Assembly: GCA_022925895.1 (NCBI GenBank)
Contig: JAKSYS010000002.1
Coordinates: 372,001-436,000, forward strand
DNA length: 64,000 bases
Source of the DNA: Fragilaria crotonensis
Taxonomy: Eukaryota; Bacillariophyta; Fragilariophyceae; Fragilariales; Fragilariaceae
Direction of reading: 5' to 3'
The notes beneath the pieces were generated by a model, which saw only the letters and a program-made list of their open reading frames with translations, made no database searches and was not told the DNA's origin. Positions 43,312 to 56,100 of the stretch are shown here, in pieces. Within the stretch, counting starts at the first letter, position 1, and the number at the start of each line of letters is the position of its first letter. A program made the translations under genes and the position numbers.

Positions 43312-43500
43312 CAAGAAGAAATCTTCTCATTAACTTAGTTGAGAGATGGATGCTTCTCACAAACTTTTTATGCGACGATTTCATCTTGTTCATACACTTT
43401 CTTTCGAACAAAAGGAATGTTCTCATGATCTTACTTACAAGAATAATTCTTCTTATGAACTTGAACACAAGAGGAGTCTTCTCATGACCTTACATATGAG
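43312..43500. repeat. Degenerate 24-bp repeats with AGAAGA/TCTTCT dyads
   Basis: Successive units read AAGAAGAAATCTTCTCATTAACTT and variants (CTTCTCACAAACTTTTTATG, GTTCTCATGATCTTACTTAC, CTTCTTATGAACTTGAACAC, CTTCTCATGACCTTACATATG). Each has TTCTCAtgAaCTT about every 24-50 bp. Related copies follow at 43855-43910. Confidence 0.65.
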
Positions 43501-43854
43501 AAGCAAGGGATTGACGACAGAGCCTGTTGAGCCCCCATTTTGCATTCATGGTGCCAGCAGCCAGTGTCTAGTATAGACATTACTTTTACCAAGGAATGGC
43601 CTTATTGTGAAGTGGGGACTCAAACTGATACACAGCACCAGTAAAGGCTTAGTTTTTTGTTGTTGAATAATTCAGTGTCCCTGAAGCCTGGGACATCCGG
43701 AATTCCTTCTTAATCTGTTAGTGGGTTACACAGATATACGTAGATTCAAAACTGAAATTTCATCAATATTTAAAACTGTATATGTTCATTATGATGTGGG
43801 AAGAGTATTGGCTAGCGTGCAAGCCAGCGTGGCATCGTGGCGAACTTATGCTTT

Positions 43855-43910
43855 GCGAGAAGAAATCTAATCGTGAACTTATTTATGAGAAGAAATCTTC
43901 TCGTTATCTA
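43855..43910. repeat. Outlying copies of the 24-bp GAGAAGAAATCTTCTC repeat
   Basis: Two units, GCGAGAAGAAATCTAATCGTG and ATGAGAAGAAATCTTCTCG, closely like those at 43312-43500. Arms GAGAAGA / TCTTCTC with a 2-bp centre form a near-perfect dyad. Confidence 0.7.
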
Positions 43911-44281
43911 CGAACAAGTACCACATACTAGCAGTACAAGTACCATGCACTAAAGTCTAATGTCAGAGTAGTACTTGTACCTTGTAGTTTGTAGTCGGAG
44001 TACACGAGTACCAGGGTAGTACACTAGTATGGCATGGGAGTAGCACAAAGGTATAAATACCGTCAACATTTTGAATACGTAAATCGAATGATAGCCATAT
44101 GACACAACTGCGGCAACTACGGACAAACCTGAGTAGAAGCAATCTTTGACGTCACGAAAGATATGTTTGGATCAACCTCAACAGAACCGAGTCGAATGCA
44201 TGCACAGTCAGGTTATTGCTGGTACTTGTTGTACGACACCCTAAAATCATCTCGGCCCTTTATTCGTCCTTCGTTTAAAGA

Positions 44282-45031
44282 ATGACCATGAACTCCTTCT
44301 CTCTTGCAGTTGTTGCCATGATGGCTTCTGGAGCCGCTGCGTTCGCTCCAGCTGCGTCCACCCAGGCTGTTACCGAATTGACGGCTACGCCTGACCGCAT
44401 GTGGGATTCCATGGTTGATAAGACCGAGAGATCCAAGGCCCTTCCTTTCTTGCCCAGACCTATTAACCTCGATGGATCTTTGGTTGGTGATGTTGGCTTC
44501 GACCCTTTCTACTTGAGCAGCATCCCAAAGAACTTCGCTGGTTTCATCCAGCCCCCAAGTTGGGAGAAGACTGCCGGTCTCCCAACTCTTTACTGGATGA
44601 GAGAGTCCGAACTCAAGCACAGCCGTATTTGCATGTTGGCCTGGTTCGGATGGGTCGCTACCGACGGTGGATTCGGAATCCCACTCCGTTTCCCTGGAGA
44701 TATCTACTCGGTGGAGAGCATCCCTACCGCTTACGAGGCCCACAACGCCCTCGTCGCCCAGGGATCGATGACATTCATGTTGGTGGCTATCGCCGTTGTG
44801 GAGTTCTGCACTGGTGCAGTTCTTGTGGAGGTGTCCAAGGGCGAGAATGACCGCCCTGCCGGATACTTCGGTCTTGATCCAATGCAGTTCCTCAAGGGAA
44901 AGTCGGATGCAGAAATCAAGCGCATGGAACTTCGTGAGCTTTTGAACGGTCGCCTTGCCATGTTGGCGTTCAGCGGTGTTTGCACTCAGACCGCCTTGGG
45001 CGATGCCCACCATGCCTTCCCATACCTCTAA
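44282..45031 (+). CDS. LHCR: Fucoxanthin chlorophyll a/c (Lhcr-type) light-harvesting protein
   Basis: A 249-aa intronless gene. The start MTMNSFSLAVVAMMASGAAA then FAPAA is a signal peptide with the A-F-A-P plastid motif. The mature protein has three membrane helices. Helix 1 has ESELKHSRICMLAWFGWVA and helix 3 has MELRELLNGRLAMLAFSGV, both with the E-x-x-H/N-x-R chlorophyll-binding pattern. VGDVGFDPFYLSS and RPAGYFGLDPMQF are the usual Lhc loop motifs. The red-algal-like Lhcr group normally serves photosystem I; placing it in that group is by pattern only. Met 3 is another possible start. PsbM and a PsbP-like gene follow within 2.5 kb. A long antisense frame covers the gene and was ignored. 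Confidence 0.95.
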   Translation: MTMNSFSLAVVAMMASGAAAFAPAASTQAVTELTATPDRMWDSMVDKTERSKALPFLPRPINLDGSLVGDVGFDPFYLSSIPKNFAGFIQPPSWEKTAGLPTLYWMRESELKHSRICMLAWFGWVATDGGFGIPLRFPGDIYSVESIPTAYEAHNALVAQGSMTFMLVAIAVVEFCTGAVLVEVSKGENDRPAGYFGLDPMQFLKGKSDAEIKRMELRELLNGRLAMLAFSGVCTQTALGDAHHAFPYL

Positions 45032-45705
45032 ATACCACGCCTGTTCTGCTCTTACGGAGTGCAAGCAAGCCTGGTACGAGTACTCTTATACGCAAGTTTA
45101 AGCGCCACCTCAAAATACTTGGGAGGTTCTTAGACGACCAACATTAAACTGCTAATCTGCGAATTTTAGGTCGTCGATAGTACTCCAGTACATAAATTTA
45201 CGTGATCAAGCTTCGTGTCGATGATCTTTGGTGGTAAGCTTCACCACTGCGGCGCATCCTTCATCAAATAGCTGTAGACTCATCTCCTTTCTGTAGGCTA
45301 ACAACCTGTGCTTAACTATCGAGAGGTCGATGTTGTATGATTCAGGTACAGTACTGTATGCTGGTACCTGTATCCTGGTATAGTACTTGAGTACAACTTC
45401 AATTTGGAGAAGGAGAAAGCATTCTCCACATGTTTTCCGTGTGTACATAGTACAGACCTCCCACAGGTATTGTAGTTCTTGAGAAATTCATATGCCAACA
45501 TCTGTAATCTGTGTAAAGTACCCTGGTACTACTACTAAAAACTACATGGGTTCAAGAAGACCCGGAAGTTGAGATACGTGTGATGTCGAAGATCGCTAGG
45601 CTTCGTATCGGCTACGTTGAAACGTACCGGCGTCCTTCCATCTAGTCGTCGGACACGCACGTATCCACCGCTGTTCTCACTCGCTGCATCGAATTACTAG
45701 TCACC
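45032..45705. other. Intergenic region
   Basis: GTAC motifs at 45180-45200, 45340-45540. No gene seen; promoter of PsbM is expected at its right end. Confidence 0.5.
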
Positions 45706-46264
45706 ATGAAGACCATCGCCGCTTTCCTTTGCCTCATCTCCACCGCTATGGCCTTCGTGCCACAGCAGGTAACCAAGGGTATGTTGAAATCGAATGATGC
45801 GAGCAGAATGCGCGGTGATTCGAAAATGTGAATTGTTGTTACACCACGAGCACCGTATTGGTTTTGCTCGTAGTCGACTGTTTCGAGTGGGTCGAGACTG
45901 TTGGACATCTAGTTTTGATATTGGCATTGATAAATAGTTATCGTCGACTGCCCACACCTTGGCCACGCCTTGCATGTTTTACTTGAACCGTTAGCTCACA
46001 ACTCACTCCCGCCTTCCTTCATCTCCCTTAGCTGCCTTCAAAGCCGCCGTTGCAGTTGCCCCAGCTGCGATCGCCGGACCTGCTTTCGCTGCCGACTCCA
46101 TCATTGCGAGCCTTCCCACCAACACTGTTGCCCTCGAGGTTCAGTTCGGTGCTTACCTTGCTGTCCTATTCGGAACCTTCCTCCCATGTCTTTTCCTCAT
46201 CAACCTTTTCATCCAGACCGAGTCTCGTAAGGCTGGAAAGGCCGGTGGACAGGATTCGGAGTAA
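45706..46264 (+). CDS. PSBM: Photosystem II protein M, nuclear-encoded precursor
   Basis: Two exons, 45706-45778 and 46032-46264, with a 253-bp GT-AG intron; 101 aa. Exon 1 encodes a signal peptide MKTIAAFLCLISTAMA and FVPQQ (plastid import). After the splice (VTK|AAFKAA) comes a second hydrophobic stretch AAVAVAPAAIAGPAFA|AD with an A-x-A site, read as a thylakoid signal. The mature end is PsbM: LEVQFGAYLAVLFGTFLPCL, then FLINLFIQTESRK, matching the EV--G--A--LF---P--FLI-L-VQTES pattern of PsbM. PsbM is a one-helix subunit at the photosystem II dimer interface. In many algae psbM is a plastid gene; here it has clearly moved to the nucleus. I chose the donor at 45779 because it alone keeps the frame. 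Confidence 0.9.
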
Positions 46265-46599
46265 ATTTCCTACGCTGCTTAACATATGATTTTTATTATA
46301 GACGCATGGGAACCTGAGAATGATCCTTTTGGTGGCGACAAGTGATGTTCGTTCGTGGGGATTATACTCCTCAAATTGAAGGTATCAACTCTAGTAATCA
46401 CTTAGATTCAAGTTACCGTCGCATTTCATACTGAGGAACTTGCTCCTAGATTTTGAACGAAGAGGTGGTGATGTGTCTAGTAGACGTGGACATGGTAATT
46501 GTGTCACTAGTAGGAATTCAAGCCAGCTTGCTTGACAGACCAGGTACGTCTTAACGATCGCAGCGAGTATAAATAGTTCAGAAGCAGATCTAGCAATAT
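46265..46599. other. Intergenic region between convergent PsbM and PsbP-like genes
   Basis: No gene seen; both 3' UTRs lie here. Confidence 0.45.
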
Positions 46600-47451
46600 C
46601 TAGGCGTCAAGCTTGCCGAACGAGGTGATCATTTGATCGAACAAAGATTTGATCTCGGGGTAGCGCGATTCAGGTGTTTGAATCGTCAAAGTTACAAGGA
46701 CGTTGTTAATGAGCGTGAAGATCACGCGGTAGTGAGTCTAAAAGGGACGAAAAGAGGGTTAGCTCCGACGTCTAACGACTTTGTTACCATGCTTTTTCGA
46801 CGTACCTCTGGAAGATTCGGCGGAGTGACCTTGTAGTCGAAATAGTATGAATTTTTCTTGCTTTCAGCGCTCAGCATGACCGACTTCGTATCGGCAGTAT
46901 CACCTAGGATCTCTCCTTTAGGAAGAATCGTTGTTTGAGCAACCTGAATGAATGATGGCAAAATTAGTGAATGCTGAGAGTTTGTTCGTTTGTCGCATAA
47001 CAACCCCGCGATTAATGGATGTAGACAATCTCACCTGATCGACGGATCCAAATGAAGCCAATGAGGTAAAATCAGGCTGGATGGGTGTCTTGGCAATGAA
47101 CATCAGTGTCTTATCTTCGCCTGATGTCGGATCGATGAACAGAGTGATCGACCGACGGTCCGGCAGTTGCTGTATAGTCTTCTCCCAGCCAACGGGAATT
47201 GAAATCTGGAAGCCAAGCGCATCATTTTGGTAAATTTCAAACTTTTCAGCTGCGACAGCAGGCATCGGTAGAGTTACGACGCAGGATGCAGCGATAGCAG
47301 CATCAGCAGTCTTGACGAACCAAGATCTTCGAGTTAAGGTCCCATCTTGTAGTGAGCCTCCTTTTGCAATGCGCGATTCCAATGCTAGTGGGCCAAAGGC
47401 AACTGCTTGTGAGAGTATGAGAAGAGCCGTCAGTCCTGCCAGCTTCTTCAT
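46600..47451 (-). CDS. PsbP-domain thylakoid lumen protein
   Basis: Three exons, 47035-47451, 46806-46943 and 46600-46737, with 91- and 68-bp GT-AG introns; 230 aa. It starts MKKLAGLTALLILSQAVA then FGPLA (plastid signal). A second signal starts with a twin arginine (LTRRSWFVKTADAAIAASC) and ends at AVAAEKF, which suggests lumen import by the Tat route. The mature PsbP fold starts FEIYQNDALGFQISIPVGWE; exon 2 has YYFDYKVTPPNLPE and exon 3 THYRVIFTLINNVLVTLTIQ, ending MITSFGKLDA. PsbP proteins stabilise the oxygen-evolving side of photosystem II; PsbP-like forms assist assembly. Which subtype this is cannot be told. The first frame codon at 47466 is GTG; ATG 47451 is used. Confidence 0.9.
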
Positions 47452-48004
47452 TTCGTATGCATACACTACCAGTCCTTACAACAATGGCGAATGCGAGTGA
47501 GGTGAGATGTTGATTGCATTAAAGATATCGTAGTAGATCTTAGGTTCAGTGGATTTTGGATATCGGCCGATGTACTGGTATTTCGAGCCTCACGCCTACT
47601 GTCGTTGGTCAAAATTCTGTACAAGTACCTGGTACCAGTACTGTAGATCTACAGTACTTGTATTAGTGTGTACAGGCGTATACTGTACCTGGTAGGTGGT
47701 CGTCTTCCGTCTGTCTGCTATGCCAACTGTCCCATCATTCACGTCGGAAGCAATTCAACGACTCACCGTAACGGTTCAACGCCTAGACTAGCGAGTCCTC
47801 GGCTCTACTAGTAGAGAACAATAGACTCAATTGAACTCAAAGACTGTCTCTAGCATCCATATAGCAAACCTACAATAAGGTTGGAACATTCCTTCCAAGA
47901 ATATCGTCAACACGCCGATACTGAGGCTAATATGAATCTATGCATGGAAATTACGACCCATCACCTTGAAATCAAGAATCAACGTGTCGATTCCAATTTT
48001 ACTA
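47452..48004. other. Intergenic region
   Basis: GTAC motifs at 47600-47710; otherwise nothing clear. Confidence 0.45.
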
Positions 48005-48544
<540 letters not shown>

Positions 48545-49466
48545 TGTCGATTACTAGAAAGAACGAAGTGCCGTCGACGCTCACGAGCTTCAGAACGATG
48601 GGGAAGGAAACTTAAAGGAAGGGAACGACGTTCAACGAAACTAAATTAGGAATGTGATTCTCAAACCTCCTCGTACAACTGTACTTGTAGTACGAAGTAC
48701 TCCGAGTACATAGTAAACCTCGATAGAGAGTTTTCGTAGGATAGTTCGATGGGGAGAGTCAACACGCAGAGTTCCGACCTTTCCTGGATGTTTTCGAAAC
48801 CGATCTAAAGAGAGGCTATTTAAATTTGTATATTTATACAAAGTTGTCTAAAGTAAATAGTCATCTACGTCACTCAACGGATATGAGAGCGATTTCATGA
48901 TAACTCGATATATACGGCGTCCCATCCATGCGATATGCACATACCTTGTACCTGGTATCATACCGGTACTTGTAGTGGAGTTGTAAGTCGTACTACGTTT
49001 ATCGGTGTAGGTCTATGATATCTCTATTGGTGGCTGCTGGCTGATGTAAACTCGAGGCACCAGCCTTCGTGTGTTGAGAGCCCAGCACTCGGAGACTACC
49101 GCTGGTACAATCTGGGTCATAAATAGCATAATCGGTCTATCGGTCGTATCATGCATGTAGCTCTTTCTCTTGTCTACTCCACATCCCAGTACCCAGTCGG
49201 CATTTTCTCACCGTGCCTGTAGTGTTAATTCATGTCTGAATTTTAGACTATTACAGTGAACGCACTCGTACTGGTAGTACCATGCAGGGACAGGTCTGCT
49301 TCCGTCTCAATTCTTAATCCCATCCCAGCGCCTTGACAAGGTCAAACCCATGAGAGCGATTTACTTGAAGTGGCATCATAGCACCTATGAGAATAGCATG
49401 TATTATCGCAAGGGGATCCTATTTGTAGTCAATCAGTAGCTGATGAAGCCTCAAGTTTTCTCCACA
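48545..49466. other. Intergenic region
   Basis: Holds the palindrome GTACTCCGAGTAC (48697-48709), other GTAC units at 48940-49000 and 49260-49290. No gene seen. Confidence 0.5.
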
Positions 49467-52400
49467 CTACTGAAAAAAATATCGGGCTGATCGGACATCG
49501 CCCAAATTTAGGACACCTCGCTTCGGCAAGTCTGGAAACTTGACTGAAGGATACCGCATCTCCCAGCTTTCCTTCAGCTTCTCCAGCAAGGGATTCTCAT
49601 AAAGTTCCACAAAGCAATCGCGGAGTGCCTCATTCATTTCATCAACATCGCTAGGATGTGTCCAAAATGAGTCATGCACGGCGGAGAAACAAAGCCCACG
49701 GCGGTCCATCTCCAAGGCGGTGAGAAGCATGTGCGACGAATCTAGGGAATGCACGTAGTTTGGAGGAAACGCCGTTGCCTGGCGTTGCTTGTGAATTGGC
49801 AAGTCGTCGGATTCGTCAACCAAGACGACAGTTTGCAGCAGGGTTACAATTGTATGAGGCTTGCTTCGACGATAGGGCTGCACAACCGGAACGCCGATTG
49901 GAGAGAGGAATGCCACTGGTTGACCCTGCTTCGAAATCGCCTTCGCACATGCAGTAAGCCAGTTCATAGTTTGTCGAGCGCCAGAAAACAGTTGACCCAT
50001 GACGTCCATGGTGACTTGCGCAAGGTATCCGCACGATTGGCGGATATCATTTTGCATTTCATCGACGTCCATTCCTTGCTCCTCCAACTTCTCTTCAATC
50101 TTTTCTTGGATTTGGTTTCGTGCTCCCATAAATGTGACTCCGTATACACTCGTCATTACAGTTCGTTTCACGACGCTTCTGTCAATTAGGCCATTCACCA
50201 GTTTAGCCGATCGATTACGAGCAATCATCGCCTTCTCTTTCTTGGTTAAGTCATCTCTGGATTCGTCGATATCCAAATCGATGGCAGCCTCCGCGGCAAC
50301 CTGTCGAATGACTTCGTGCATGACCCCCGAGTATACATCTTGAGGCCTATCTTCGTTGCAAAGGTTGACAGCCCTTCCTCCAACGGCATCCCTTCCCAAG
50401 GCAGCATAATGCTGCAATCCGTTGCAAGATCCATCCATATGAACAGGTAGAGAACACTCGTAAGATTCAGGGTCGCCAGAGTCAATAGCATTGACTATTT
50501 CGTGACATGCTGCCAATCCCTGAAAGGGGTCTTCCAAATTCATCCACCATTTGTTCTCCCCAAAAGGATCCTCAACAGACGCACGGATGTTCTCCATATT
50601 TTGGTCAGTGTAATCGGCTCGTTCATCAAATGTAATCTTATCTTTGCCGGCCAAGTTGGCTAGGTGCACCTTAAGCCAATACAGCCCCCGCTTTCCAAGT
50701 TTTTTCCCCTGTGCAAAAGTCAACATTCCTCGACAGAGATCGGACCCAACATTCGACAGATGCGGAGGCATGGGATAAACACGTCCACGAAAGTCCATGT
50801 TGTACGGAAAATATATCTTTTCAAAGTCCTTAAACTTGGCAGCCTGATCAAGCTTGAGGATGACTGAACATCGCAGAGATCGCAAATCATTATTTTTCTG
50901 AGTGAGACGATTGTGTTTTGCGAGTGCTTCTTTGTAGGTCTTGTACTCATCAAACTGCCTCTTGAATGCCTCGCTTGTCTTGTCCAAAAAGAGTGTTGAG
51001 TTTGTTTCCGGTTTGATGGGAGCTGGTGGAACTTCTAAATCAACGCGTGAAGGAATGTCACCGATCGGTATACCGGAACGCCAACACTCCTCTGCCACTT
51101 TTAAAATCGTCTTGTTGATTTTCCACGGAACTTGACCCAAGACATTGAGCCCATCAAGAGCAGTTGACAAGTCCGCGTTCAACAAAGCTTCCTTTTGTGA
51201 CAATGCGTTAGAACTACATTGCATTGTGCGGCTTCAATGCTTGCTGTTGTTTTACTTACTCGCTGAACCTTGGATCCGTGGGTTCGCATGACTTCGACCT
51301 TCAGCCACTTGTAGGAGCCTTCCGACGGACTCACCCAAGGCCGTGGAGGAACTATCATCGGGCTGTGGCGAGTCCACAGAGCCGATCGACCCATGATTGA
51401 ATCCTCCATGATCTGCTTGAGAAGGCTTTCTTGCATCAGGACCCAACCAACGAGCTTGTTGTTATGCCAAGCTTTATGATATGTAAACGCATTTTCTGGT
51501 TGTCCATGTAGTCCTGGGACAGTCGCTACTCGAACCAAAATTTCAAGCAGAGCCGCCCCTAACTGAACATGCTGAGTCACAGTCCATTCGTCAGTGCTCT
51601 CGATCATCGCTCGAGCGCGGCGATTTGTGTACCGAATGCGCTCTTTGCCTCGCTTGTTGGTGCGGTTCCGCGATATCTCCTCCACAAAGAGATGTCTGTG
51701 ATGAGCGGTGTACATCCAACCAGATGAATCCGCGTCGTCGTCATCATCATCATCATCATCGTCACCAGTAGGAGACGAGTAGGCTAAGGACTCATCTTCC
51801 TTCACGTAATCAGACAGTGCATCTAAAAAGGGATTGTCGTCCTCCAATGCTTGGCTCGCTCGCATTCGCTTTTCAATGGCTCTTTGAACATTAATCTCAG
51901 TCTCGATAACAGCTCCAATATGTCGAGCAATCGAAGCCAGAGATACTCCGCAGTCTTTTACCTTACCCTGTACGAGACAATGCAGAATGGCTTCGTGTGA
52001 CACCATAATTGCAAGCTTTTCAGGCGACAGGGCGCAAAGGTGATGCCCATACGCATTCATGCTTTTTTTCTTCTTCATGCCCGACATGAATATTGCCTGT
52101 TCCTTCTGAAAAGCGTCCTTCAAGGGCTGAAACCATTCTAGGATTTGTCGCTGAACAACACCAATACTGCCATAATCTTGGCGGTCCCGTGCTGAATTAA
52201 GAATTTTTTGAAATCGCCGAGTGCTGTCCAGGTGTGCTTCGCACTCAAGCCAATCTTGCAAAGCTTCGAGTGATTCCGGCCGGTTTTCTGGATCGAAACC
52301 AGCCATTACTTCGGGAAATGCAAGATATTTGAGCGTTTGATCCTTCTGCTGCTGCTGCTTGTCCAGCAAAGCTGTGTCCCAGATACTGGATGCACCCTGA

Positions 52401-52672
52401 TTTGTTTCGAGCAGGGAAGCGGATGTATCCCTCACAGCAAGCTCCTGCGAATGAGATGCGACAAACATTATCAAGTCCTCGTCATCTTCGTTATCCTGTA
52501 ATAAGGAAGCTGCAGGAGAATGTAACGACGACGTTGTGTGGAGTGGACGGTTGGAGGACGACGAGGACTCTCGAAGGAACTGAGCAGCGGGACTTCTCCA
52601 TGCTCTTGCTCGAATTCGCCGCTCCATTATCTTCATGCCATAAGAGGCGATCATATGATAACGCGATGGCAT
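49467..52672 (-). CDS. RPOTM: Mitochondrial RNA polymerase, T7-like single subunit
   Basis: Two exons, 51260-52672 and 49467-51191, with a 68-bp intron; about 1045 aa. The N-terminus (RRIRARAWRSPAAQFLRESS) looks like a mitochondrial presequence. A helical N-terminal domain follows with a poly-Asp run (about residue 310). The polymerase core has PRPWVSPSEGSYKWL, VPWKINKTIL, the catalytic DGSCNGLQHYAALGRD (first Asp), DRSVVKRTVMTSVYGVT (Lys and Tyr of the O helix) and AVHDSFWTHPSD (second Asp). I chose the acceptor at 51192 because it alone joins the halves in frame and gives SKVQREALLNADLS, which aligns with the family. Such enzymes transcribe mitochondrial (in plants also plastid) DNA. Plastid targeting is not suggested: there is no signal peptide. 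Confidence 0.93.
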
Positions 52673-53120
52673 GGTTGTAATTGAACGATTATGAAGCAGA
52701 AGTCAACTGTAGACCACGATGAACTCGATTGATTCAGGTATTTGATCTCGATTTTACTGACACAAACCTATTGCCGAAGGTTTTTCTGCAATAGCAACTG
52801 GTAATGTTTTATACGGATATATTTTTGGTGCACCCTCTCTCTTGTGGTCGATTCCGTACGGGTGGCTTGCATTGGAGCCAGCCGTGACGCCTGACGCAGA
52901 GACGCGCGCTGTTACTTTGAACCAGCAGCACACCTACCGTAGTACATAGTACCGTTCATCGCTACAGTAGTTTACTGATACAGTGTACTCGGAGAACGTT
53001 GCAACTATATGAAATGCTCCCATGCCTCAAGTGGATCAAATCTGAAAAGTCGTCGATGTGTGCTGCTTGAATCACTATTGATACAGTTTCTGGAAAAGAC
53101 TTAAGGGGACACGAAGGTCC
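52673..53120. other. Intergenic region
   Basis: No gene seen. A few GTAC motifs at 52935-52990. Confidence 0.45.
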
Positions 53121-56100
53121 TTATATTCTCATGTGGGATTGTTGCTGCTTGCCGCGAATCGCAACGATGTGATACATTCCACCCACCATTCCCAAGATAG
53201 ACGCCGCGAAAAGCGGTGGCAAACTTCGGCACAGAACTAGAGGCAACCCGTTAAGCGGCACGGATAGGGCCCAAGCAGCAGTAGTGGGGATTCCCCATGA
53301 GTATAGGATGAATCCATATAGACTCGGAAGTGTCGCCGCAAGACCAACGACGTACAACAGGGGTGTCCACGGGCTGGGAGATGTCCAGAAGGAAGACCCA
53401 GAAAGGGCTGCTGCCGTACGAACTGCGTCTCCAATTATGTTGTTTTGCCTTGCCAAGGACGCAAGATCATCGGCACCTGTACTGCTGCCGTAGATTGAAT
53501 CGAACACCGCCTGACTGCTTGCTGCAGAAAATAAGCCACGAAATAGAATTGCATAAACACATGCACCCACTAACACGACAATGGTGGCCGTTATGGATGG
53601 TGCAAAGCGATTGTTGTCACTCAGGGATGGTATGTTGGTACACATCCAAGTCGTGGTCGTCGAGTCATTAGCAACAGAAAGTCGATTGGTTCCACGACCT
53701 CTGCTTCCTTTCGACAAATCCTGTTCGAGCCAAAGCAGGATCAATGAGACGACTATGGTGCCAAGGATTGACGCAGGGACCCCAAAAAGCGTAGTGAGCT
53801 CGAAGCCAACATCCATCCCGGCCACACCGTATCGACCATAGAGTATCGTAATCCAACACGCCCAAGACAACAAGCAGCTGGAGTTTCCTAAGCCCCGCGT
53901 CTTAACGTTCTTCGTGCCCCTTGAACGAAGGGTTGTGCAGATTCCAAGAGTAATAATACCACAAACAGCGAGGTATGTGGAGAGCCAACCTCCCTGTCCA
54001 AAAGGATGCGCGACATTCTTCGCCAATTGCGACAAGCCCGCAGTGACCAAGAAGACTGGAAAAGCGCCAATCCAAACTTTCAGAACCTGTTCGGCTTCTT
54101 CAAAGTCGTTCAGGTCTAACATGTAGCTCAAAACACCTCCAACCGTTCCGAAGAAGCACATGGCCATGCACGCAGTGGCTGTGAAGAATATAGGGAGGAA
54201 GGCTTCGTCACCCATACATTCAAGAGAGATGAACCATGCAATGCCACATCCAAATAAAATGGAGAAGATCATAGTACGGAACAAAAGAAACCGATCAGTC
54301 CTCCCCTTGTCAGCCTTGTCTGTCAGGTCGAGGGGGCCTGTAATCGCAAGCAGTGTGGCCAGTGCTGCGGCCAAAAGTCCCCAACCTCCGGCATGACTAC
54401 CACGCCCACTTTTTGGACTTGCACTCGAGAACGAGGCAAAAGGGTTCAGCTCGATGGCAGCACTGTGACGCCCGCCATGTACCCACTGCGGTATTGTTGG
54501 AGCTGTAAGAGCAACACCCAGACCCATCAAAAATGAAATGGCAGCAGTCTTTTTCCATGTTTCACCTCCTCCATCAGGCAGCACATGGTTGACAGCGGAG
54601 AGAAGTGAGAGTCCCCACAGTGAACACACCCATCCAAACGTTTCCGAGGCAGCAGGATTCGTTACATAATAGGCTCCGAAATGCCCGGATAACACTCCAA
54701 CGAGAGGTTGAAGAATCCATGGAATGCAAGCGATGAGTGTCAGAGGTAGTATAAAGAGCCCGTATGCTATGATCGTGCGGTTTACTCTCGTGGGCAAGCT
54801 GATTCCTTGCCCAGAACCCTGCCGAGATCCCGAAAGCTTGAAATGCACGGGAGAAAGGAATGCCCGTGGTGCCATCATTGTGAACAACAACAACACTGCA
54901 GCGACAACTCGCATAAGGAGAGAAAGAGCGGGGTCTTGTTTGTCGCTAAGAGCCTTCTTGCCCAGTTGCATATCGATGAAGATTGCCACAGCCTTGCCCA
55001 AGGCGACGGAAAGAATCGGTACGGCAGTTCGAGGAGTGATAATCTTGTACTGGTGCAAGACAAAACAAATCGCCGCAATCGTTGCGCTTGAAGCGTACGC
55101 CAAGAATGGCTTGTAGAGAAAGGCTTCCTCCTCTGAGTGTTCGAGTGCTTCAATGCCCAATAGGTCTTTGAATGGGAGCGGATACTCAATTAGAACACAT
55201 TCAATAATAGTTTCCAAAGAAGAATAGATGAGGAGAAATAAGCCGCACACATCCATTCGACGTAGGAGCGTATGCCCCACTCCTCCACTAGATCGAACGG
55301 CAAGACCCATGACCATGAAAACAAGGAGAGAAACCGCTACATTCGCCATGCCAAACCGGAACAGACTCATTTCGAGGCCGAAGATAATCTGCATTTTCAC
55401 TTCAATCCCAGCGTAGCGATAGCTCCATAGGACCAAGAACGTGGAATGCACGACAAAGAGCAGCATAGCAAGGTAACGAAGCATGCGAGTGCTGAGCCAA
55501 ATGACCATGCCCAAGACCGCCAAGATGGGTAATGGAGTCAAGCTCCACGGCATACCAACTGCTTTGCCAACCAACATTCCAGTGATGGCTAAGGAGAGCT
55601 GGACTATGTCATCCTGATATTCTCCAAACAAAGGCTCACCGGTGACAGCAGACTTTCGCCCGGCCACCCATCCCGCAAAAAGAGCAGCAACGACAGAACC
55701 GGTCAGCATGGCACTGACCAACCCAGTGTCAGGCAAATTGTGACCGCGAAAATTGTATGCAAGCGTCCGACAAAGAGGTATGAGGTACTCATACTCCAGC
55801 GCCAACGATGCAATCACCGAAACGACCATTGGCACGAGAGCGCCTCGAAGTGTGCTGGAGGAGGAGGATCCAAAAAGAAGCGACACGCGGTACGGGCTCG
55901 AAACAACTTGGTTCCATCGCAACATGTGAATCATGTACAGCAGTAAGTAAGGCACAGCCCAAACAAGGATCAAATCCAACCAGACATCCACAAAGGAAGC
56001 GTTCGAAATAATTCGCTGGTAGAAGGCGGAGGTAAACATGAGAGGAGGTCCCAAGAGCAATATTGCTATGTGCAACTTCATAGCTGGCCCTCGAATGATA

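Larger units (their letters stand above)
41833..44281. other. Gene-poor 2.4-kb region
   Basis: No gene I can support. 42080-43600 is GTAC-free with simple repeats; 43910-44060 is GTAC-rich. A TATA-like GTATAAATAC lies at 44051-44060, some 220 bp upstream of the Lhcr start. The 132-aa minus frame at 42414-42812 has no ATG at its first codon and no domain I know. Confidence 0.5.

Noticed and set aside
44213-45064. 283-aa frame antisense to Lhcr
   Set aside because: It mirrors the codon bias of a certain gene and has no domain.
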